Source: Natronospira proteinivora (GTDB taxonomy: Bacteria > Pseudomonadota > Gammaproteobacteria > Natronospirales > Natronospiraceae). From it: a stretch of 64,000 bases of DNA. This document shows, in pieces, positions 50,373 to 60,227 of this stretch. Position numbers and translations under genes: made by a program. The notes beneath the pieces were generated by a model. That model saw nothing but the letters and a program-made list of their open reading frames with translations, was not told the DNA's origin and did not search any database. Numbering within the stretch: position 1 is the stretch's first letter; the number at the start of each line of letters is the position of its first letter. Location of the stretch: positions 248,001-312,000 of the forward strand of contig NZ_JALJYF010000002.1 in assembly GCF_024170465.1 (NCBI RefSeq). Reading direction: 5' to 3'.

Positions 50373-51089
50373 ATGCAAGCGAAAATCGCAGTTGTCACCG
50401 GCGCCAACCGAGGCCTGGGTCTGGCCAGCTGCCGTGCCCTGTCGGATGCGGGCTACCATGTCATTCTTTGCGCCCGGGATTCGGAGCCCGGCGTGCAGGC
50501 GGTGGAAACACTGCAGCAGGAGAAGCGGTCAGTGGAGCTTCGGGTGGTGGATGTGAATCGGGCCGAACAGGTCAAGGACCTGGGCCGTTACATCCGGGAA
50601 AACTATGGCCGGGTGGATGTGCTGATCAACAATGCCGGCATCAACATCGAAAGCCGCCAGGCGGGTGGTGAGCGCTCCGCCAACCCCCTGATCGTCTCCC
50701 CCATGACCGTCATGGAAACCCTCAACACCAATACCCTGGGTGCACTGCGCATGATCCAGGCCCTGGCCCTGATGATGCCCGAGGGAGGGCGAATCGTGAA
50801 TGTGTCCTCCGGGATGGGACAGCTGAGCGAGATGGACGGCGGCTGGCTGGGCTACCGCCTATCCAAGACTGCGCTGAACAGTCTCACCCGGGTCTTCGCC
50901 AAGGAATTGGAGGAACGGAGCATCCTGGTCAACTCGGTCTGTCCGGGCTGGGTGCGCACGGATCTGGGCGGCGAGCAGGCCAGCCGCTCCATCGAAGAAG
51001 GCATCGATACCATCATCTGGCTGGCCACCGACCCCGAGGTCACCGAATCCGGCGCTTTCTGGCGGGACCGGGCAAAGATCGATTGGTAG
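50373..51089 (+). CDS. Short-chain dehydrogenase/reductase
   Basis: A 238-residue classical SDR. Cofactor loop VTGANRGLGLASCRAL, LINNAGIN, a catalytic Ser in NVSSGMG, and YRLSK are present. The C-terminal part, VNSVCPGWVRTDLGGEQASRSIEEG, resembles the plant- and bacterial-type carbonyl-reductase-like SDRs. A basic residue after the second strand (CARDSE) hints at NADPH. There is no signal peptide. It stands alone upstream of the globin gene. Substrate cannot be read. Confidence 0.93.
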   Translation: MQAKIAVVTGANRGLGLASCRALSDAGYHVILCARDSEPGVQAVETLQQEKRSVELRVVDVNRAEQVKDLGRYIRENYGRVDVLINNAGINIESRQAGGERSANPLIVSPMTVMETLNTNTLGALRMIQALALMMPEGGRIVNVSSGMGQLSEMDGGWLGYRLSKTALNSLTRVFAKELEERSILVNSVCPGWVRTDLGGEQASRSIEEGIDTIIWLATDPEVTESGAFWRDRAKIDW

Positions 51090-51129
51090 ATGGGGTCAAG
51101 CTCACAATTGATTCCCGCTGAATGGTGAC

Positions 51130-51170
51130 TTGATCTAGGTCATACATATATTAGCTTGTGCTGTTATCCT
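51130..51170 (+). promoter_or_regulatory. FNR/ANR-like site and -10 box before the globin gene
   Basis: TTGATCTAGGTCAT (51130-51143) keeps the first FNR half-site exactly and three of five bases of the second. A -10-like TATCCT ends at 51170, so the site is centred near -40.5, the standard class II activating position. This is inferred from pattern alone. Confidence 0.5.
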
Positions 51171-51201
51171 ACGGCCCGGTCGAATTTTGTGAGGAAGCAT
51201 C

Positions 51202-51606
51202 ATGGATCAGTATGGCGACATTCAACAAAGCTTCGGACGCTGTCTGCGCGAAAACCCGAATTTCGTTGAGGACTTCTACCGTCGCCTGCTTTCCAGCCAT
51301 GAGAAAATTCCGCCCATGTTCACCCATACCGATTGGCAGCTGCAGAACAAGCTGATCCGCCGGGGCATCAGCATGGCCATCACCTATGCCGGCACCCCAA
51401 TGGCCGCCCGCCGCCAGATTGCGGATATCGCAAAAGTCCACAGCCGCGAGGGTCACACGCCGGTGGAACCGTCACTCTACCCCTACTGGATCCGAAGCCT
51501 GGTGGAAACCGTGGCCGAGAGCGACCCCCGCTATACCCCGAAACTGGGCCGGCGCTGGGAAGAAGCGTTGAAACCGGCCATTGAGATGATCATCAGCCAG
51601 TACTGA
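51202..51606 (+). CDS. Single-domain bacterial globin
   Basis: A 134-residue globin. It has FVEDFYRRLLSSHEKIPPMF (helices A-C with a Phe at the CD turn), TDWQLQNKLIRRGISMAI (helix E), and IADIAKVHSREGHTPVEPSLYP (helix F) with proximal His80. Length and the S-H-x-K-I-P/F pattern fit single-domain globins of the flavohemoglobin-like class, without a reductase domain. It may bind oxygen or nitric oxide. GAGGAAGC precedes the ATG, and an FNR-like box lies 60 bases upstream, consistent with low-oxygen induction. It stands alone between the SDR and the transporter. Confidence 0.85.
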   Translation: MDQYGDIQQSFGRCLRENPNFVEDFYRRLLSSHEKIPPMFTHTDWQLQNKLIRRGISMAITYAGTPMAARRQIADIAKVHSREGHTPVEPSLYPYWIRSLVETVAESDPRYTPKLGRRWEEALKPAIEMIISQY

Positions 51607-51635
51607 AGGCCACTCATGGGGGTACACTAACCACC

Positions 51636-52613
51636 ATGAGAAAAAGCAGCACATCATGGCTTAGCTGGCGCAACCTGGAACGCTGGCAACTCATTCCCCT
51701 GCTGCTGGCTGCTCTGGCCGGCCTGGCCACCGGTCATTGGCAGACCGCACTGGTGGCCGGCTGGCAGGTGGCCATCTGGCCCCTGCTGGGCGCACTGCTG
51801 TTCACGGTATTTTTGAACCTGGATCTGAGGGGTTGGCAGCGAGCCCTGGTGGATCGACGCTTCCTGAGCGCGGTGGCCCTGATGAACTTCGGCATCCTGC
51901 CGTTGCTCACCGGCCTGACGCTCTTTTGGCTGCCGGCGGACCCAGTCATCCAATTCGCGGTCATCCTGGTGCTGCTGGCCCCCTGTACGGACTGGTTTCT
52001 GAGCTTCAATCTCTTGGGCCGGGGCAATCCGGAACGGGCCACGGCCGCCATTCCCTTGCTCCTGGCGGGGCAAGTGCTGACCATTCCCTTCTGGATAACC
52101 CTCTTTCTGGGGCCCGGCACACTGGAGGCATTCGGCCTGGAACGTTTCCTGGCCGTCTTCGTCGGCCTGTTTCTGGTCCCGCTGTCCCTTGCTCTGGCAG
52201 CCCAGCGACTCAATCGCCGCATCAAGGCCCTGGACCCGCTAATCCATGGCCTGCGGCATGCGCCACTGTTCCTGCTCATGGCGGTAATCTTTCTGGTCAC
52301 GGCGGTGGAGCTATCCGACCTCTTGCATTCGGAACTGGGACAACTGCAACCTCTGATCTCGATCTTTCTGGGCTGGACTCTGGTGGCGCTGCTCATCGCC
52401 CTGGGCATCGGTCATGTGTTCCAGCTGGCGGTTCCCGCCCGTCGAACCCTTTGCTTTAATGCCGGCTCCCGCAATTCCTTCGTGGTGCTACCCTTTGCCC
52501 TGGCCCTGCCGGTGAAGTCCGATCTGGCCACGGCTGTTATCCTGCTCCAGGCCATGCTGGAATTGGGCTTGTTGATCCTGCTGACCCACTGGATACCGAG
52601 ACTGATTCGATGA
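51636..52613 (+). CDS. BASS-superfamily transporter (bile acid/ACR3-like)
   Basis: A 325-residue protein with about ten membrane helices. The motif LVLLAPCTDWFLSFNLLG in helix 4 resembles the Cys-containing APC-T/I signature of ACR3-type arsenite permeases. The last parts, NAGSRNSFVVLPFALALP, fit the second pseudo-repeat of the BASS fold. It could transport arsenite or an organic anion, and no ars genes are nearby. It starts a two-gene set with the DCC-domain protein, whose ATG overlaps its stop (ATGA). Call is at superfamily level. Confidence 0.8.
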   Translation: MRKSSTSWLSWRNLERWQLIPLLLAALAGLATGHWQTALVAGWQVAIWPLLGALLFTVFLNLDLRGWQRALVDRRFLSAVALMNFGILPLLTGLTLFWLPADPVIQFAVILVLLAPCTDWFLSFNLLGRGNPERATAAIPLLLAGQVLTIPFWITLFLGPGTLEAFGLERFLAVFVGLFLVPLSLALAAQRLNRRIKALDPLIHGLRHAPLFLLMAVIFLVTAVELSDLLHSELGQLQPLISIFLGWTLVALLIALGIGHVFQLAVPARRTLCFNAGSRNSFVVLPFALALPVKSDLATAVILLQAMLELGLLILLTHWIPRLIR

Positions 52614-53008
52614 GCGAGCAAGACGCAGCAAACACCGTGACACCGCGCCGGCCTGTGGTCTTATACGACGGTGGCTGTCCCCGTTGTCGGCGGGAAATCG
52701 ATTTTTATCAACGCAGCCGGGGCGCGGACGCGCTGGACTGGATCGACATCCACGCCGAACCCACGGCCTTGGCCGGCACGGGCATCCCCTGGGTGGATGC
52801 CATGCGCTACTTCCACATGCTGGATGGCGACGGGCGCTGGCGGGTGGGATGGGATGGCTTCATCGCCCTCTGGGCCGCCCTGCCCCGCTGGCGCTGGCTG
52901 GCCCGACTTGCCGCCCTGCCCGGGCTACGGCCCATCCTCTCCGGCCTGTATCGGCGCTGGGCGGATCGGCGCTTTCCCCGCCGCATGCGAGAATGCGACC
53001 TGGATTGA
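52610..53008 (+). CDS. DCC family (DUF393) thiol-disulfide protein
   Basis: A 132-residue DUF393 protein with the diagnostic VVLYDGGCPRCRREIDFYQR (Cys23 and Cys26 in a CPRC motif). Later WIDIHAEP and W-D-G-F-I-A-L-W segments fit the family, whose members look like small thioredoxin-related proteins. No signal peptide. It overlaps the stop of the BASS transporter gene by four bases. The reading that it controls or reduces the transporter is only suggested by the coupling. Confidence 0.9.
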   Translation: MSEQDAANTVTPRRPVVLYDGGCPRCRREIDFYQRSRGADALDWIDIHAEPTALAGTGIPWVDAMRYFHMLDGDGRWRVGWDGFIALWAALPRWRWLARLAALPGLRPILSGLYRRWADRRFPRRMRECDLD

Positions 53009-53022
53009 ATCGGCCGAGTGTC

Positions 53023-54825
53023 CTAGCCTCCCTGTCCTTTCATGACAACACGGTTACGGCCCTTGGCCTTGCCCTCATACATGGCATGGTCAGCGTGACG
53101 TACGGCCTCGGTCAGATCACTGCCAGACAGTTGGGCCACGCCGATGGTGATGCGCACTGACAGCGGACCTGCGTCTGTATCGAAAGGCTCGGCCTCCACA
53201 ATCTCGCGAATTTTCTCAGTCACCACCCCCGCCTGTTCCAGATCCGTTTCCGGCATCAGCAGCAGAAATTCCTCGCCGCCCCAGCGGCATAGGCAATCAC
53301 TGGCACGAAGCTGGGATTGCACCCGTTTGGACAAGGCTACCAACACCTGATCGCCCACATGGTGGCCATGGGTATCATTAAGCAGCTTGAAGTGATCAAT
53401 ATCATAGAGCGCCAGAGTGATGGGCTTTTCGCTCCGCTTGCCCCTGGATTGCTCTGCTTTGACCACCTCCAGAATATGACGGCGATTGGCCAAGCCGGTA
53501 AGCGGGTCCTGACGCGCCAACTGCTGAATCATATCCAGAGCCCGGGACAGCTCCTGGTTCTTTTTCTCGATCCGCTCGCCACTGACCCGACGAATCCGAT
53601 AGGCTCGCCAGGCCAGTACCGCGACCAGAGAAGCCAGCAGGAACAGCGCAAAACCCACGATACTGAGGATCTGACGATTCCTGAGGGTCATTTCCCGAAG
53701 CTCTGCATCCAGTTCCAAGTGTTCAATTCTTTGTTGCCGCTGCTCCGCCTGGAAAGCCTCTTCCGCTTCCAGAATGGCTTCCTGGCGCTGGGCATCCATC
53801 AACTCACTGTGGACTGAAAAATGGTCACGGGCATGTACCAGCGCTCTGGCATAGTCGCCAACGGATTCGTAGAACTCTGACAGCGCACGATGACTGTCCA
53901 CCAGCTGCGGGCGTGCTTCCAATTCTCTGGACAGTTCCAGTGCAGCAATATAGAGCGCTTCTACCTGCTCCGGCTGGTCCAGTTTCAGGTACAAATCCGC
54001 CAAGCGATTGTAGGCATAGTGCAAGGCCCGAAAATGCCCGGAGCCTTCCAGGGTTTCGATACCCTGCCTGCAATACTCCACCGCCCGTTCCAGAGATTCC
54101 ATACTGATCAAGGTATTGCAGATGTTGACTTGTTGATACGCGGCGGAGGTTGGGCGGTCCAGCTCCTGCATCAAGGCCAGGGATCGTTGGTGATACGGCA
54201 GGGCCGATTCGTAATCGCCATCGTCATTAAAGGTATTGCCGATATTACCCAGCATGATGCCGTAGCGACCCTGGTCCTCCAGTGCTTCATATCCTTCCAG
54301 GGCTCGATAGTAATATCGCCTGGCTTGCTCCGAATCACCCAGGCTGAAATGCAGGTTCCCAGCGGTATTGTTGGCAGCAGCCAGCAACACCTGATCCTCA
54401 ATACCCTCTGCCAGGCGAAGCACGGCCTGATTCAGTCGCAAGGCTTCCTCGAAGTCACCTGCGTCCAGATAGACAGTGGCACGCACATGTTCGGCCTCGG
54501 CATGCAAACGTTCATCACCGCTTCTCAGCGCAAGCGCCTTCACAGCAGACAAGGTCATCAGGGCAGCTTCCCGGCGTCCCTGATCCCGCTGGATGTTGGC
54601 AATCTGCAGCAGGGCCTGAGCCTCGCCAGCAGGATTTTCCAGGGAACGGGCCAGTGCCAGAGCTTCTTCCAGCAAAGGCAAGGCCGCATTCGAATCACTT
54701 TCTTCGCCGGCATCCGTCAGCAGGGCCGAGACCGGCTCCGCCACCTGGGAGGCATGAGACTGATAGGGGAGAACAAGGAGCAGGCACAGCCACAGCAAGG
54801 TCATCGGTAAAACGCTGGCATTCAT
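53023..54825 (-). CDS. TPR-sensor diguanylate cyclase (GGDEF protein)
   Basis: A 600-residue protein. The signal-like start VLPMTLLWLCLLLVLPYQSHA is followed by a periplasmic array of TPR-like repeats (about residues 50-370). A membrane helix comes next (ILSIVGFALFLLASLVAVLAW), a short coiled coil, and a GGDEF domain with DPLTGLANRRHILE, DIDHFKLLNDTHGHHVGD and RWGGEEFLLLMPE. The product-binding I-site RASD sits five residues before GGEEF, so feedback inhibition is expected. It would make c-di-GMP in response to periplasmic ligands or proteins. The start follows GGAG; an in-frame start 33 bases upstream is less likely. Ligand unknown. Confidence 0.92.
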   Translation of the reverse strand: MNASVLPMTLLWLCLLLVLPYQSHASQVAEPVSALLTDAGEESDSNAALPLLEEALALARSLENPAGEAQALLQIANIQRDQGRREAALMTLSAVKALALRSGDERLHAEAEHVRATVYLDAGDFEEALRLNQAVLRLAEGIEDQVLLAAANNTAGNLHFSLGDSEQARRYYYRALEGYEALEDQGRYGIMLGNIGNTFNDDGDYESALPYHQRSLALMQELDRPTSAAYQQVNICNTLISMESLERAVEYCRQGIETLEGSGHFRALHYAYNRLADLYLKLDQPEQVEALYIAALELSRELEARPQLVDSHRALSEFYESVGDYARALVHARDHFSVHSELMDAQRQEAILEAEEAFQAEQRQQRIEHLELDAELREMTLRNRQILSIVGFALFLLASLVAVLAWRAYRIRRVSGERIEKKNQELSRALDMIQQLARQDPLTGLANRRHILEVVKAEQSRGKRSEKPITLALYDIDHFKLLNDTHGHHVGDQVLVALSKRVQSQLRASDCLCRWGGEEFLLLMPETDLEQAGVVTEKIREIVEAEPFDTDAGPLSVRITIGVAQLSGSDLTEAVRHADHAMYEGKAKGRNRVVMKGQGG

Positions 54826-55011
54826 TGGCAACAGCTCCGCTCCCCGGGAAGAAATCATCTGGTCATCTTAAGGGTTTTCTATTCAGATATCTCGCAAAAC
54901 ACAAGAACCGTGGATTTTCAATCTTGCACATCCAGTCCCCAGTCGGTGTAATGCCTCCACCCCGGAGGGCCTAGCCATCCGATTTCCATTCAGCATTGCA
55001 ACCAAAGAGTC

Positions 55012-57351
55012 ATGATGGATAAAGCAGCCAGCCAGGAAAACATCACCCACCGCATCGCCGAGGAACTGGGGGTGCGCCCCGCCCAGGTCAACGCCACCGT
55101 CAAGCTGCTGGATGACGGGGCCACCGTGCCCTTCATCGCCCGCTACCGGAAGGAGGTCACCGGCAGTCTGGACGACACCCAGCTGCGGGAGCTGGAGCAA
55201 CGACTGGGCTATCTGCGGGAACTGGAAGAGCGCCGGGCCACCATCCTGGAATCCATTGCCGAGCAGGAAAAGCTGACCCCGGAGCTGGAAAAGGCCATCA
55301 AGGCCGCGGAAAACAAAACCCGGCTGGAAGATCTATACCTGCCCTACAAGAAAAAACGCCGCACCAAGGGGCAAATGGCCATCGAGGCCGGCCTGGAACC
55401 GCTGGCCGATCAGTTATTCGAGGACCCGAGCCAGAACCCTGAAGCCCTGGCCGCCGATTACGTAGACGCCGACAGCGGCTACGGCGACACCGCCAAGGTG
55501 CTGGAAGGGGCCCGCGCCATTCTCTCCGAGCGCTGGGCCGAGGACGCCGAGCTGGTGGGCCGAATTCGGGAATGGATGCAGAAAGGTGCCTGGATTGAAT
55601 CCCGGGTGGTGGAGGAAAAACGGCAGGAAGGCAGCAAGTTCCGGGATTACTTCGAACACGCCGAACCCCTGGCCAAGATCCCGTCCCACCGCTTCCTGGC
55701 CCTGCTACGGGGTCGCAATGAAGGCATATTGCGGCTCGACATCGTCGCCCCCGATCAACTGGAGAATGCCGAGCCGGCCCAGATCGAGGCCATGGTGGCG
55801 CGACATTTGGGCTGGTCTCACCAAAACCGGGCGGCGGATGACTTTCTGGCCGATGCGGTGCGCTTCACCGGCCGCATCAAGATCCTGGTCCGCCTGGAAA
55901 CCGAGTTGACCAGCTGGATTCGGGAGCAGGCCGAGGAAGAGGCCATTCAGGTCTTCGCCGGCAATATGCGGGATCTGCTGCTGGCCGCCCCGGCCGGTGA
56001 GAAAACCGTCCTGGGTCTCGACCCGGGCCTGCGCACCGGCTCCAAGGTGGCGGTGGTGGACACCACCGGCAAGCTGGTGGAAACCGCCACCATCTATCCC
56101 CACGCCCCCCAGAAACAGTGGCAGCAGTCCCTGGCCGCCCTGCGCACCCTGGTGGAGCGCCATGGGGTGAACCTGATCGCCATCGGTAACGGCACCGCCT
56201 CCCGGGAAACGGAAAAGCTGATCAAGGAACTGACCCAGGAAAAGGGCCTGCGGGGCGTGGAGTACCTGGTGGTCTCGGAAGCCGGGGCCTCGGTGTATTC
56301 AGCCTCCGAGGCGGCAGCCAAGGAATTTCCGAATCTGGATGTGTCCCTGCGGGGCGCGGTCTCCATCGCCCGCCGGGTCCAGGACCCACTGGCGGAACTG
56401 GTCAAGATCGAACCCAAGTCCATCGGTGTGGGCCAGTACCAGCATGATGTGAGCCAGGTGAAACTGGGCCGCAGCCTGGAAGCGGTGGTGGAGGATTGTG
56501 TGAACGCGGTGGGCGTGGATGCCAACACCGCCTCCGCCGCCCTGCTCTCCCGGGTCTCCGGACTGAGCCAGGCGCTGGCCGAGAATCTGGTCCGTCACCG
56601 GGATGAAAACGGCCCCTTCAGCAGCCGCAAGCAACTGAAAAAGATCTACCGTTTTGGCGACAAGGCCTTTGAACAGGCCGCCGGCTTCTTGCGCATCCGC
56701 GGCGACCATCCCCTGGATGCCTCCTCGGTCCACCCGGAAGCCTATCCGGTGGTGGAGAAAATCCGCGACAAGACCGGCCGGGAGCTGTCCCAGCTCATCG
56801 GTGACGAGAAACAGCTGAAAAAGCTCGACCCCCAGGATTTCACCGATGAGCGCTTCGGCGTACCCACGGTGGAAGACATCCTCAAAGAGCTGGAAAAGCC
56901 GGGCCGGGATCCCCGCCCGGAATTCCGTACGGTCCAGTACCGGGAAGGGGTGGAAAAGATCAGTGACCTGGAAGCCGGCATGAAGCTGGAAGGGGTGGTC
57001 ACCAATGTGACCAACTTCGGCGCCTTCGTGGATGTGGGTGTCCACCAGGACGGCCTGGTCCACATCTCCCAACTGGCGGACAAATTCGTCAAGGATCCCC
57101 GGGACGTGGTCAAACCCGGTGATATTGTCAGCGTGCGGGTGATGGAAGTGGACGTGGACCGCAAGCGCATCGGCCTCAGCATGCGCTCCGATGCCGCCGC
57201 CGAAGCCGGCAAGCCCGGCGGGGCTCCCAAGCACGCCAAGCCGGACAAAACCGCCAAGGGCAAAGGCAAGGGCGGTGGCGGAAAACCCGCCCGCCAGAAG
57301 GAACCGGAAGGCGCCCTGGCCATGGCCCTGAAGGAAAAGCTCGGGAAATAG
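55012..57351 (+). CDS. tex: Tex family RNA-binding transcription accessory protein
   Basis: A 779-residue cytoplasmic protein. In order there are an N-terminal helical region ([21 protein letters not shown]), a YqgF-like nuclease fold ([18 protein letters not shown]), helix-hairpin-helix repeats ([22 protein letters not shown], then [14 protein letters not shown]), and an S1 domain ([20 protein letters not shown]). The last 60 residues form a Lys/Gly/Pro-rich tail ([17 protein letters not shown]). These are the full set of Tex domains. It assists transcription and RNA processing. The stop is followed by a GC-rich hairpin at 57360-57386. Confidence 0.96.
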   Translation: MMDKAASQENITHRIAEELGVRPAQVNATVKLLDDGATVPFIARYRKEVTGSLDDTQLRELEQRLGYLRELEERRATILESIAEQEKLTPELEKAIKAAENKTRLEDLYLPYKKKRRTKGQMAIEAGLEPLADQLFEDPSQNPEALAADYVDADSGYGDTAKVLEGARAILSERWAEDAELVGRIREWMQKGAWIESRVVEEKRQEGSKFRDYFEHAEPLAKIPSHRFLALLRGRNEGILRLDIVAPDQLENAEPAQIEAMVARHLGWSHQNRAADDFLADAVRFTGRIKILVRLETELTSWIREQAEEEAIQVFAGNMRDLLLAAPAGEKTVLGLDPGLRTGSKVAVVDTTGKLVETATIYPHAPQKQWQQSLAALRTLVERHGVNLIAIGNGTASRETEKLIKELTQEKGLRGVEYLVVSEAGASVYSASEAAAKEFPNLDVSLRGAVSIARRVQDPLAELVKIEPKSIGVGQYQHDVSQVKLGRSLEAVVEDCVNAVGVDANTASAALLSRVSGLSQALAENLVRHRDENGPFSSRKQLKKIYRFGDKAFEQAAGFLRIRGDHPLDASSVHPEAYPVVEKIRDKTGRELSQLIGDEKQLKKLDPQDFTDERFGVPTVEDILKELEKPGRDPRPEFRTVQYREGVEKISDLEAGMKLEGVVTNVTNFGAFVDVGVHQDGLVHISQLADKFVKDPRDVVKPGDIVSVRVMEVDVDRKRIGLSMRSDAAAEAGKPGGAPKHAKPDKTAKGKGKGGGGKPARQKEPEGALAMALKEKLGK

Positions 57352-57359
57352 TATCTCGT

Positions 57360-57386
57360 CCCCCGGTGGGCGAAAGCCGCCGGGGG
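57360..57386 (+). terminator. Hairpin after tex, weak terminator candidate
   Basis: CCCCCGGTGGGC-GAAA-GCCGCCGGGGG pairs over ten bases with one G-T pair and a GNRA-type loop. No T-tract follows (ATTAGG), so ordinary Rho-independent stopping is uncertain; RNA 3'-end protection is as likely. Confidence 0.4.
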
Positions 57387-57433
57387 ATTAGGTTACAATG
57401 GGCGGCAAATTCCAATCGCTTACGGAGTCAACA

Positions 57434-57847
57434 ATGAGTGAGCAGGACATGCCGCGCATGGAAATGGACGCGGACAATCTCTATCGGGAAGAAAACTACA
57501 CCGATGCCCGGGTGGGCAGCATCCGCTGTCTGGTTCCGGTCAAATCCGACGGTAGCGACGACGACAGCCGCAGTGTGCGTTACTTGGGCAGCACCCAGGT
57601 GATGACCGAAGCCGGCGCCTTGCCGATTAACTTTGAAATCGAGGCGGACAACCTGGCCTCGGCCATTGCCCAATTCGACAGCGGTGCCCACCAGGCGCTG
57701 GAAGAGATGATGAAAAAGGCCGAGGAAATGCGCCGTGAGCAGGCCTCCAAGATCATGACCCCGGGCGATGCCGGCGGCATGGGTGGCATGGGCGGTGGCC
57801 AGGGCGGCATGCCCGGCGGCGGTGGCGGCGGCCTCCAGATGCCCTGA
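57434..57847 (+). CDS. Conserved small cytoplasmic protein with Gly/Met-rich tail
   Basis: A 137-residue protein with no signal. The N-terminus has YREENYTDARVGSIRCLVPV, then a beta-rich part (SVRYLGSTQVMTEAGALPINF) and a charged helix (LEEMMKKAEEMRREQASKI). The tail is unusual: repeats of GGMGGMGGG and PGGGGGGLQMP. A similar protein of unknown function, usually without such a long tail, occurs in many Gammaproteobacteria. GGAGTC precedes the ATG. It lies between tex and epmC and may be transcribed with epmC (55 bases apart). Confidence 0.78.
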   Translation: MSEQDMPRMEMDADNLYREENYTDARVGSIRCLVPVKSDGSDDDSRSVRYLGSTQVMTEAGALPINFEIEADNLASAIAQFDSGAHQALEEMMKKAEEMRREQASKIMTPGDAGGMGGMGGGQGGMPGGGGGGLQMP

Positions 57848-57902
57848 TTTGGGTCCGGGCCCCGGCAACTGTCCGGGGCCCGACCATTCCTTTCAAGCCA
57901 TC

Positions 57903-58415
57903 ATGCATTACGCCAGCGACCTCATTCAGCTTTTCAATCAGACCTTCGAAGCCAGCCACAACACCATACTGGTGGGGGGTGGCGAAGAGCCTTTATACCT
58001 CCCTGCCGACCAGAATCATCTGCGCCATCGAATTATCTTCCGCCTGGACTACTTCGCCAGCGGTCTGCATGAGATCGCCCATTGGTGCATTGCCGGCAGG
58101 CAGCGGCGCCAGCAGGTGGATTACGGCTATTGGTATGAACCCGATGGCCGGGATGCCCAACAACAGGCCCGCTTCGAGGCGGTGGAAGCCCGTCCCCAGG
58201 CCATCGAGTGGGCCTTCAGCCGGGCCTGCCAAAAAACCTTCCGCATCAGCCTGGACAACCTGGACGGCCCCATCGAGCAAAGCCGACGCTTTCAAGCAAA
58301 GGTGGAAGCGACTTTACGTACACTGGAGGAGAAAGGCTTTCCGCCCCGGGCCCAGACATTTATCAGTGTCCTGTCCGTCTATTACCAACGCCACCCCGGC
58401 GCTTGGGATCGATAA
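57903..58415 (+). CDS. epmC: Elongation factor P hydroxylase EpmC
   Basis: A 170-residue protein. The family motif HEIAHWCIAGRQRRQQVDYGYWYEPDGRD holds the metal-binding His-Glu-x-x-His pattern. EpmC/YfcM hydroxylates the beta-lysylated lysine of EF-P in gammaproteobacteria. The true start is the ATG giving MHYASDLIQLFN; an in-frame start 135 bases upstream lies inside the preceding gene. No epmA or epmB is in the window, so they should be elsewhere if the pathway is complete. Family assignment is firm. Confidence 0.93.
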   Translation: MHYASDLIQLFNQTFEASHNTILVGGGEEPLYLPADQNHLRHRIIFRLDYFASGLHEIAHWCIAGRQRRQQVDYGYWYEPDGRDAQQQARFEAVEARPQAIEWAFSRACQKTFRISLDNLDGPIEQSRRFQAKVEATLRTLEEKGFPPRAQTFISVLSVYYQRHPGAWDR

Positions 58416-58535
58416 ACCATAAACAAATCCCAGGTTTACAAGCCCTCACAGGCGAGCCATGATCCAGTCATGCCCTGTATCAAGAAAGAGCTGGGGTCAT
58501 TGATAAGGGCTTTGTGCTCATGAGGTGGAAAATGC

Positions 58536-60182
58536 GTGAAAACGATTAGACCCAGACCCATATCCACCTTGCTTGTGATGGTGCTGCTCTCATTCTCGGT
58601 GGTACTGGCACTGGTCCTCGCTGTTTTTTCCTTGCAAGTGCACTGGCAAAGCGAACGCATGCAGGCCCATGTGGAATCCGCGCTGTTTGAAAGCATTCAG
58701 GCGGAACTGCAAGCCACCTACGGCGTCATTGAGCCTGTTCTGGAATCCCGCCGCCAAGCTTTTCTGAAAGTACACCAAGCGGTTCTGACACATGCTGAAG
58801 CGGTCTCCGGTCCACCGGATATAGAGGCACTTCAGCGGATGGCCGAGGATCTGTCGGGTGTCCCCACTGATATCTATCTTATAAACCCCGAACTTCAAGT
58901 GATCGAAACCACCTATCCGCCGGATCAGGACCTGGATTTCAGTCATCCGGGATTATTCGATGGGCGGTACATGATTGAACGGGCACATCAGGAAAATGAC
59001 ATCGTTGTGAGTGCCCCGGTCCTGGAAATGGTTTCTCGGGAGTTTCGTATTTACAGCTATTCACCACTGGGTGATAGCGGCTACACCCTGGAGCTGGGTT
59101 TTGTCTCACCCATGCTCGATCATTTTTTTCAAAATGTTCAACAGCGATTGTCCGATAGACAGATATTCCAGGCAAACCTTCACTTTCTGATGTGGGATGA
59201 CTGGCTACTCTCACTCACACCGGACCGCAGTGAAGGGGATGACAAAGCCGCGCTTTTGGAAGAACACTACCAAGCTCAGCAAACGAAGATCGAACACCTG
59301 CGGGCCGCCAAGGAAAGGGATGAGCCTGTTCGGATTTTGGACAGTGAAAGCGGAAGCGCTCGTCACTATATCCATCTGATGGATATCCCCACGGAGGAAA
59401 CCTGGGACATCAGTGTCATGGCGGCAGTAGAAGTACAGATTGATGCAGTCCAGCAAACCCGACAAGGCATGACCTACGCCGCAAGTCTGGCATTCGGCAT
59501 CATTCTGCTACTGAGCTGTGTCGTGTTTTTGATCGCCAGAAAAGCACTGGCCAACCCCCTGGCCCAGGCCGCCGCTGATATCGAGGCATGGCGTCCGGTG
59601 AGACTGAAAGGGCTGGGCCGGTATGTCAGTGAGCTCCAATTATTGACGTCTCACTTCAATAGCATGCTCAGTTCGGCCCATTCCCGAATCCAGGGTCTGG
59701 GACAACAGGCAAGAACCGATTCTTTGACCGGCCTGGCCAACCGGGCCAGTATCGAATCCGAGCTCGCCGTGGAAATCCAGCGCAGTGAGCGCTATGGTCA
59801 CCCCCTATCCGTGATCTTGATGGACCTGGATCACTTCAAGCGCATCAATGATCACCATGGCCACCTGGCCGGTGACGAGGTGCTACAGAAGGTAGCCAAA
59901 ACCCTCACCAAGCGAGCACGGCGCGTGGACACGGTTGGTCGCTGGGGTGGCGAAGAGTTCGTCATCATCTGCAGAGACACCGAACTCAAGGATGCCACTC
60001 AGCTGGCTGAATCCCTGCGCGAGGATATCGGCGATCAATGCGCTTGCACCGCCAGCTTCGGCGTTGTTGATTATCAAGCCGACGATACATTGCACAATCT
60101 TTTCCATCGGGCGGATGAGGCCCTTTACGTGGCCAAGAGCAATGGCAGAAACCAGGTATCCGCTTCACCCAGGCCCGCCTGA
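58536..60182 (+). CDS. Sensor diguanylate cyclase with periplasmic domain
   Basis: A 548-residue protein. An N-terminal helix (LLVMVLLSFSVVLALVLAVF) and a second one (LAFGIILLLSCVVFLIARKAL) frame a periplasmic domain of about 270 residues, probably of the Cache type. A short HAMP-like linker leads to GGDEF: TDSLTGLANRASIES, DLDHFKRINDHHGHLAGD and RWGGEEFVIICRD. An RRVD I-site precedes it by five residues. The GTG start is the best available. It is the second diguanylate cyclase of the window, with a different sensor. No EAL phosphodiesterase is present. Confidence 0.92.
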   Translation: MKTIRPRPISTLLVMVLLSFSVVLALVLAVFSLQVHWQSERMQAHVESALFESIQAELQATYGVIEPVLESRRQAFLKVHQAVLTHAEAVSGPPDIEALQRMAEDLSGVPTDIYLINPELQVIETTYPPDQDLDFSHPGLFDGRYMIERAHQENDIVVSAPVLEMVSREFRIYSYSPLGDSGYTLELGFVSPMLDHFFQNVQQRLSDRQIFQANLHFLMWDDWLLSLTPDRSEGDDKAALLEEHYQAQQTKIEHLRAAKERDEPVRILDSESGSARHYIHLMDIPTEETWDISVMAAVEVQIDAVQQTRQGMTYAASLAFGIILLLSCVVFLIARKALANPLAQAAADIEAWRPVRLKGLGRYVSELQLLTSHFNSMLSSAHSRIQGLGQQARTDSLTGLANRASIESELAVEIQRSERYGHPLSVILMDLDHFKRINDHHGHLAGDEVLQKVAKTLTKRARRVDTVGRWGGEEFVIICRDTELKDATQLAESLREDIGDQCACTASFGVVDYQADDTLHNLFHRADEALYVAKSNGRNQVSASPRPA

Positions 60183-60227
60183 TGTCCGGGTCTTGCCCGG
60201 ACACCAGCAAATCGAACCTGCCCATTT

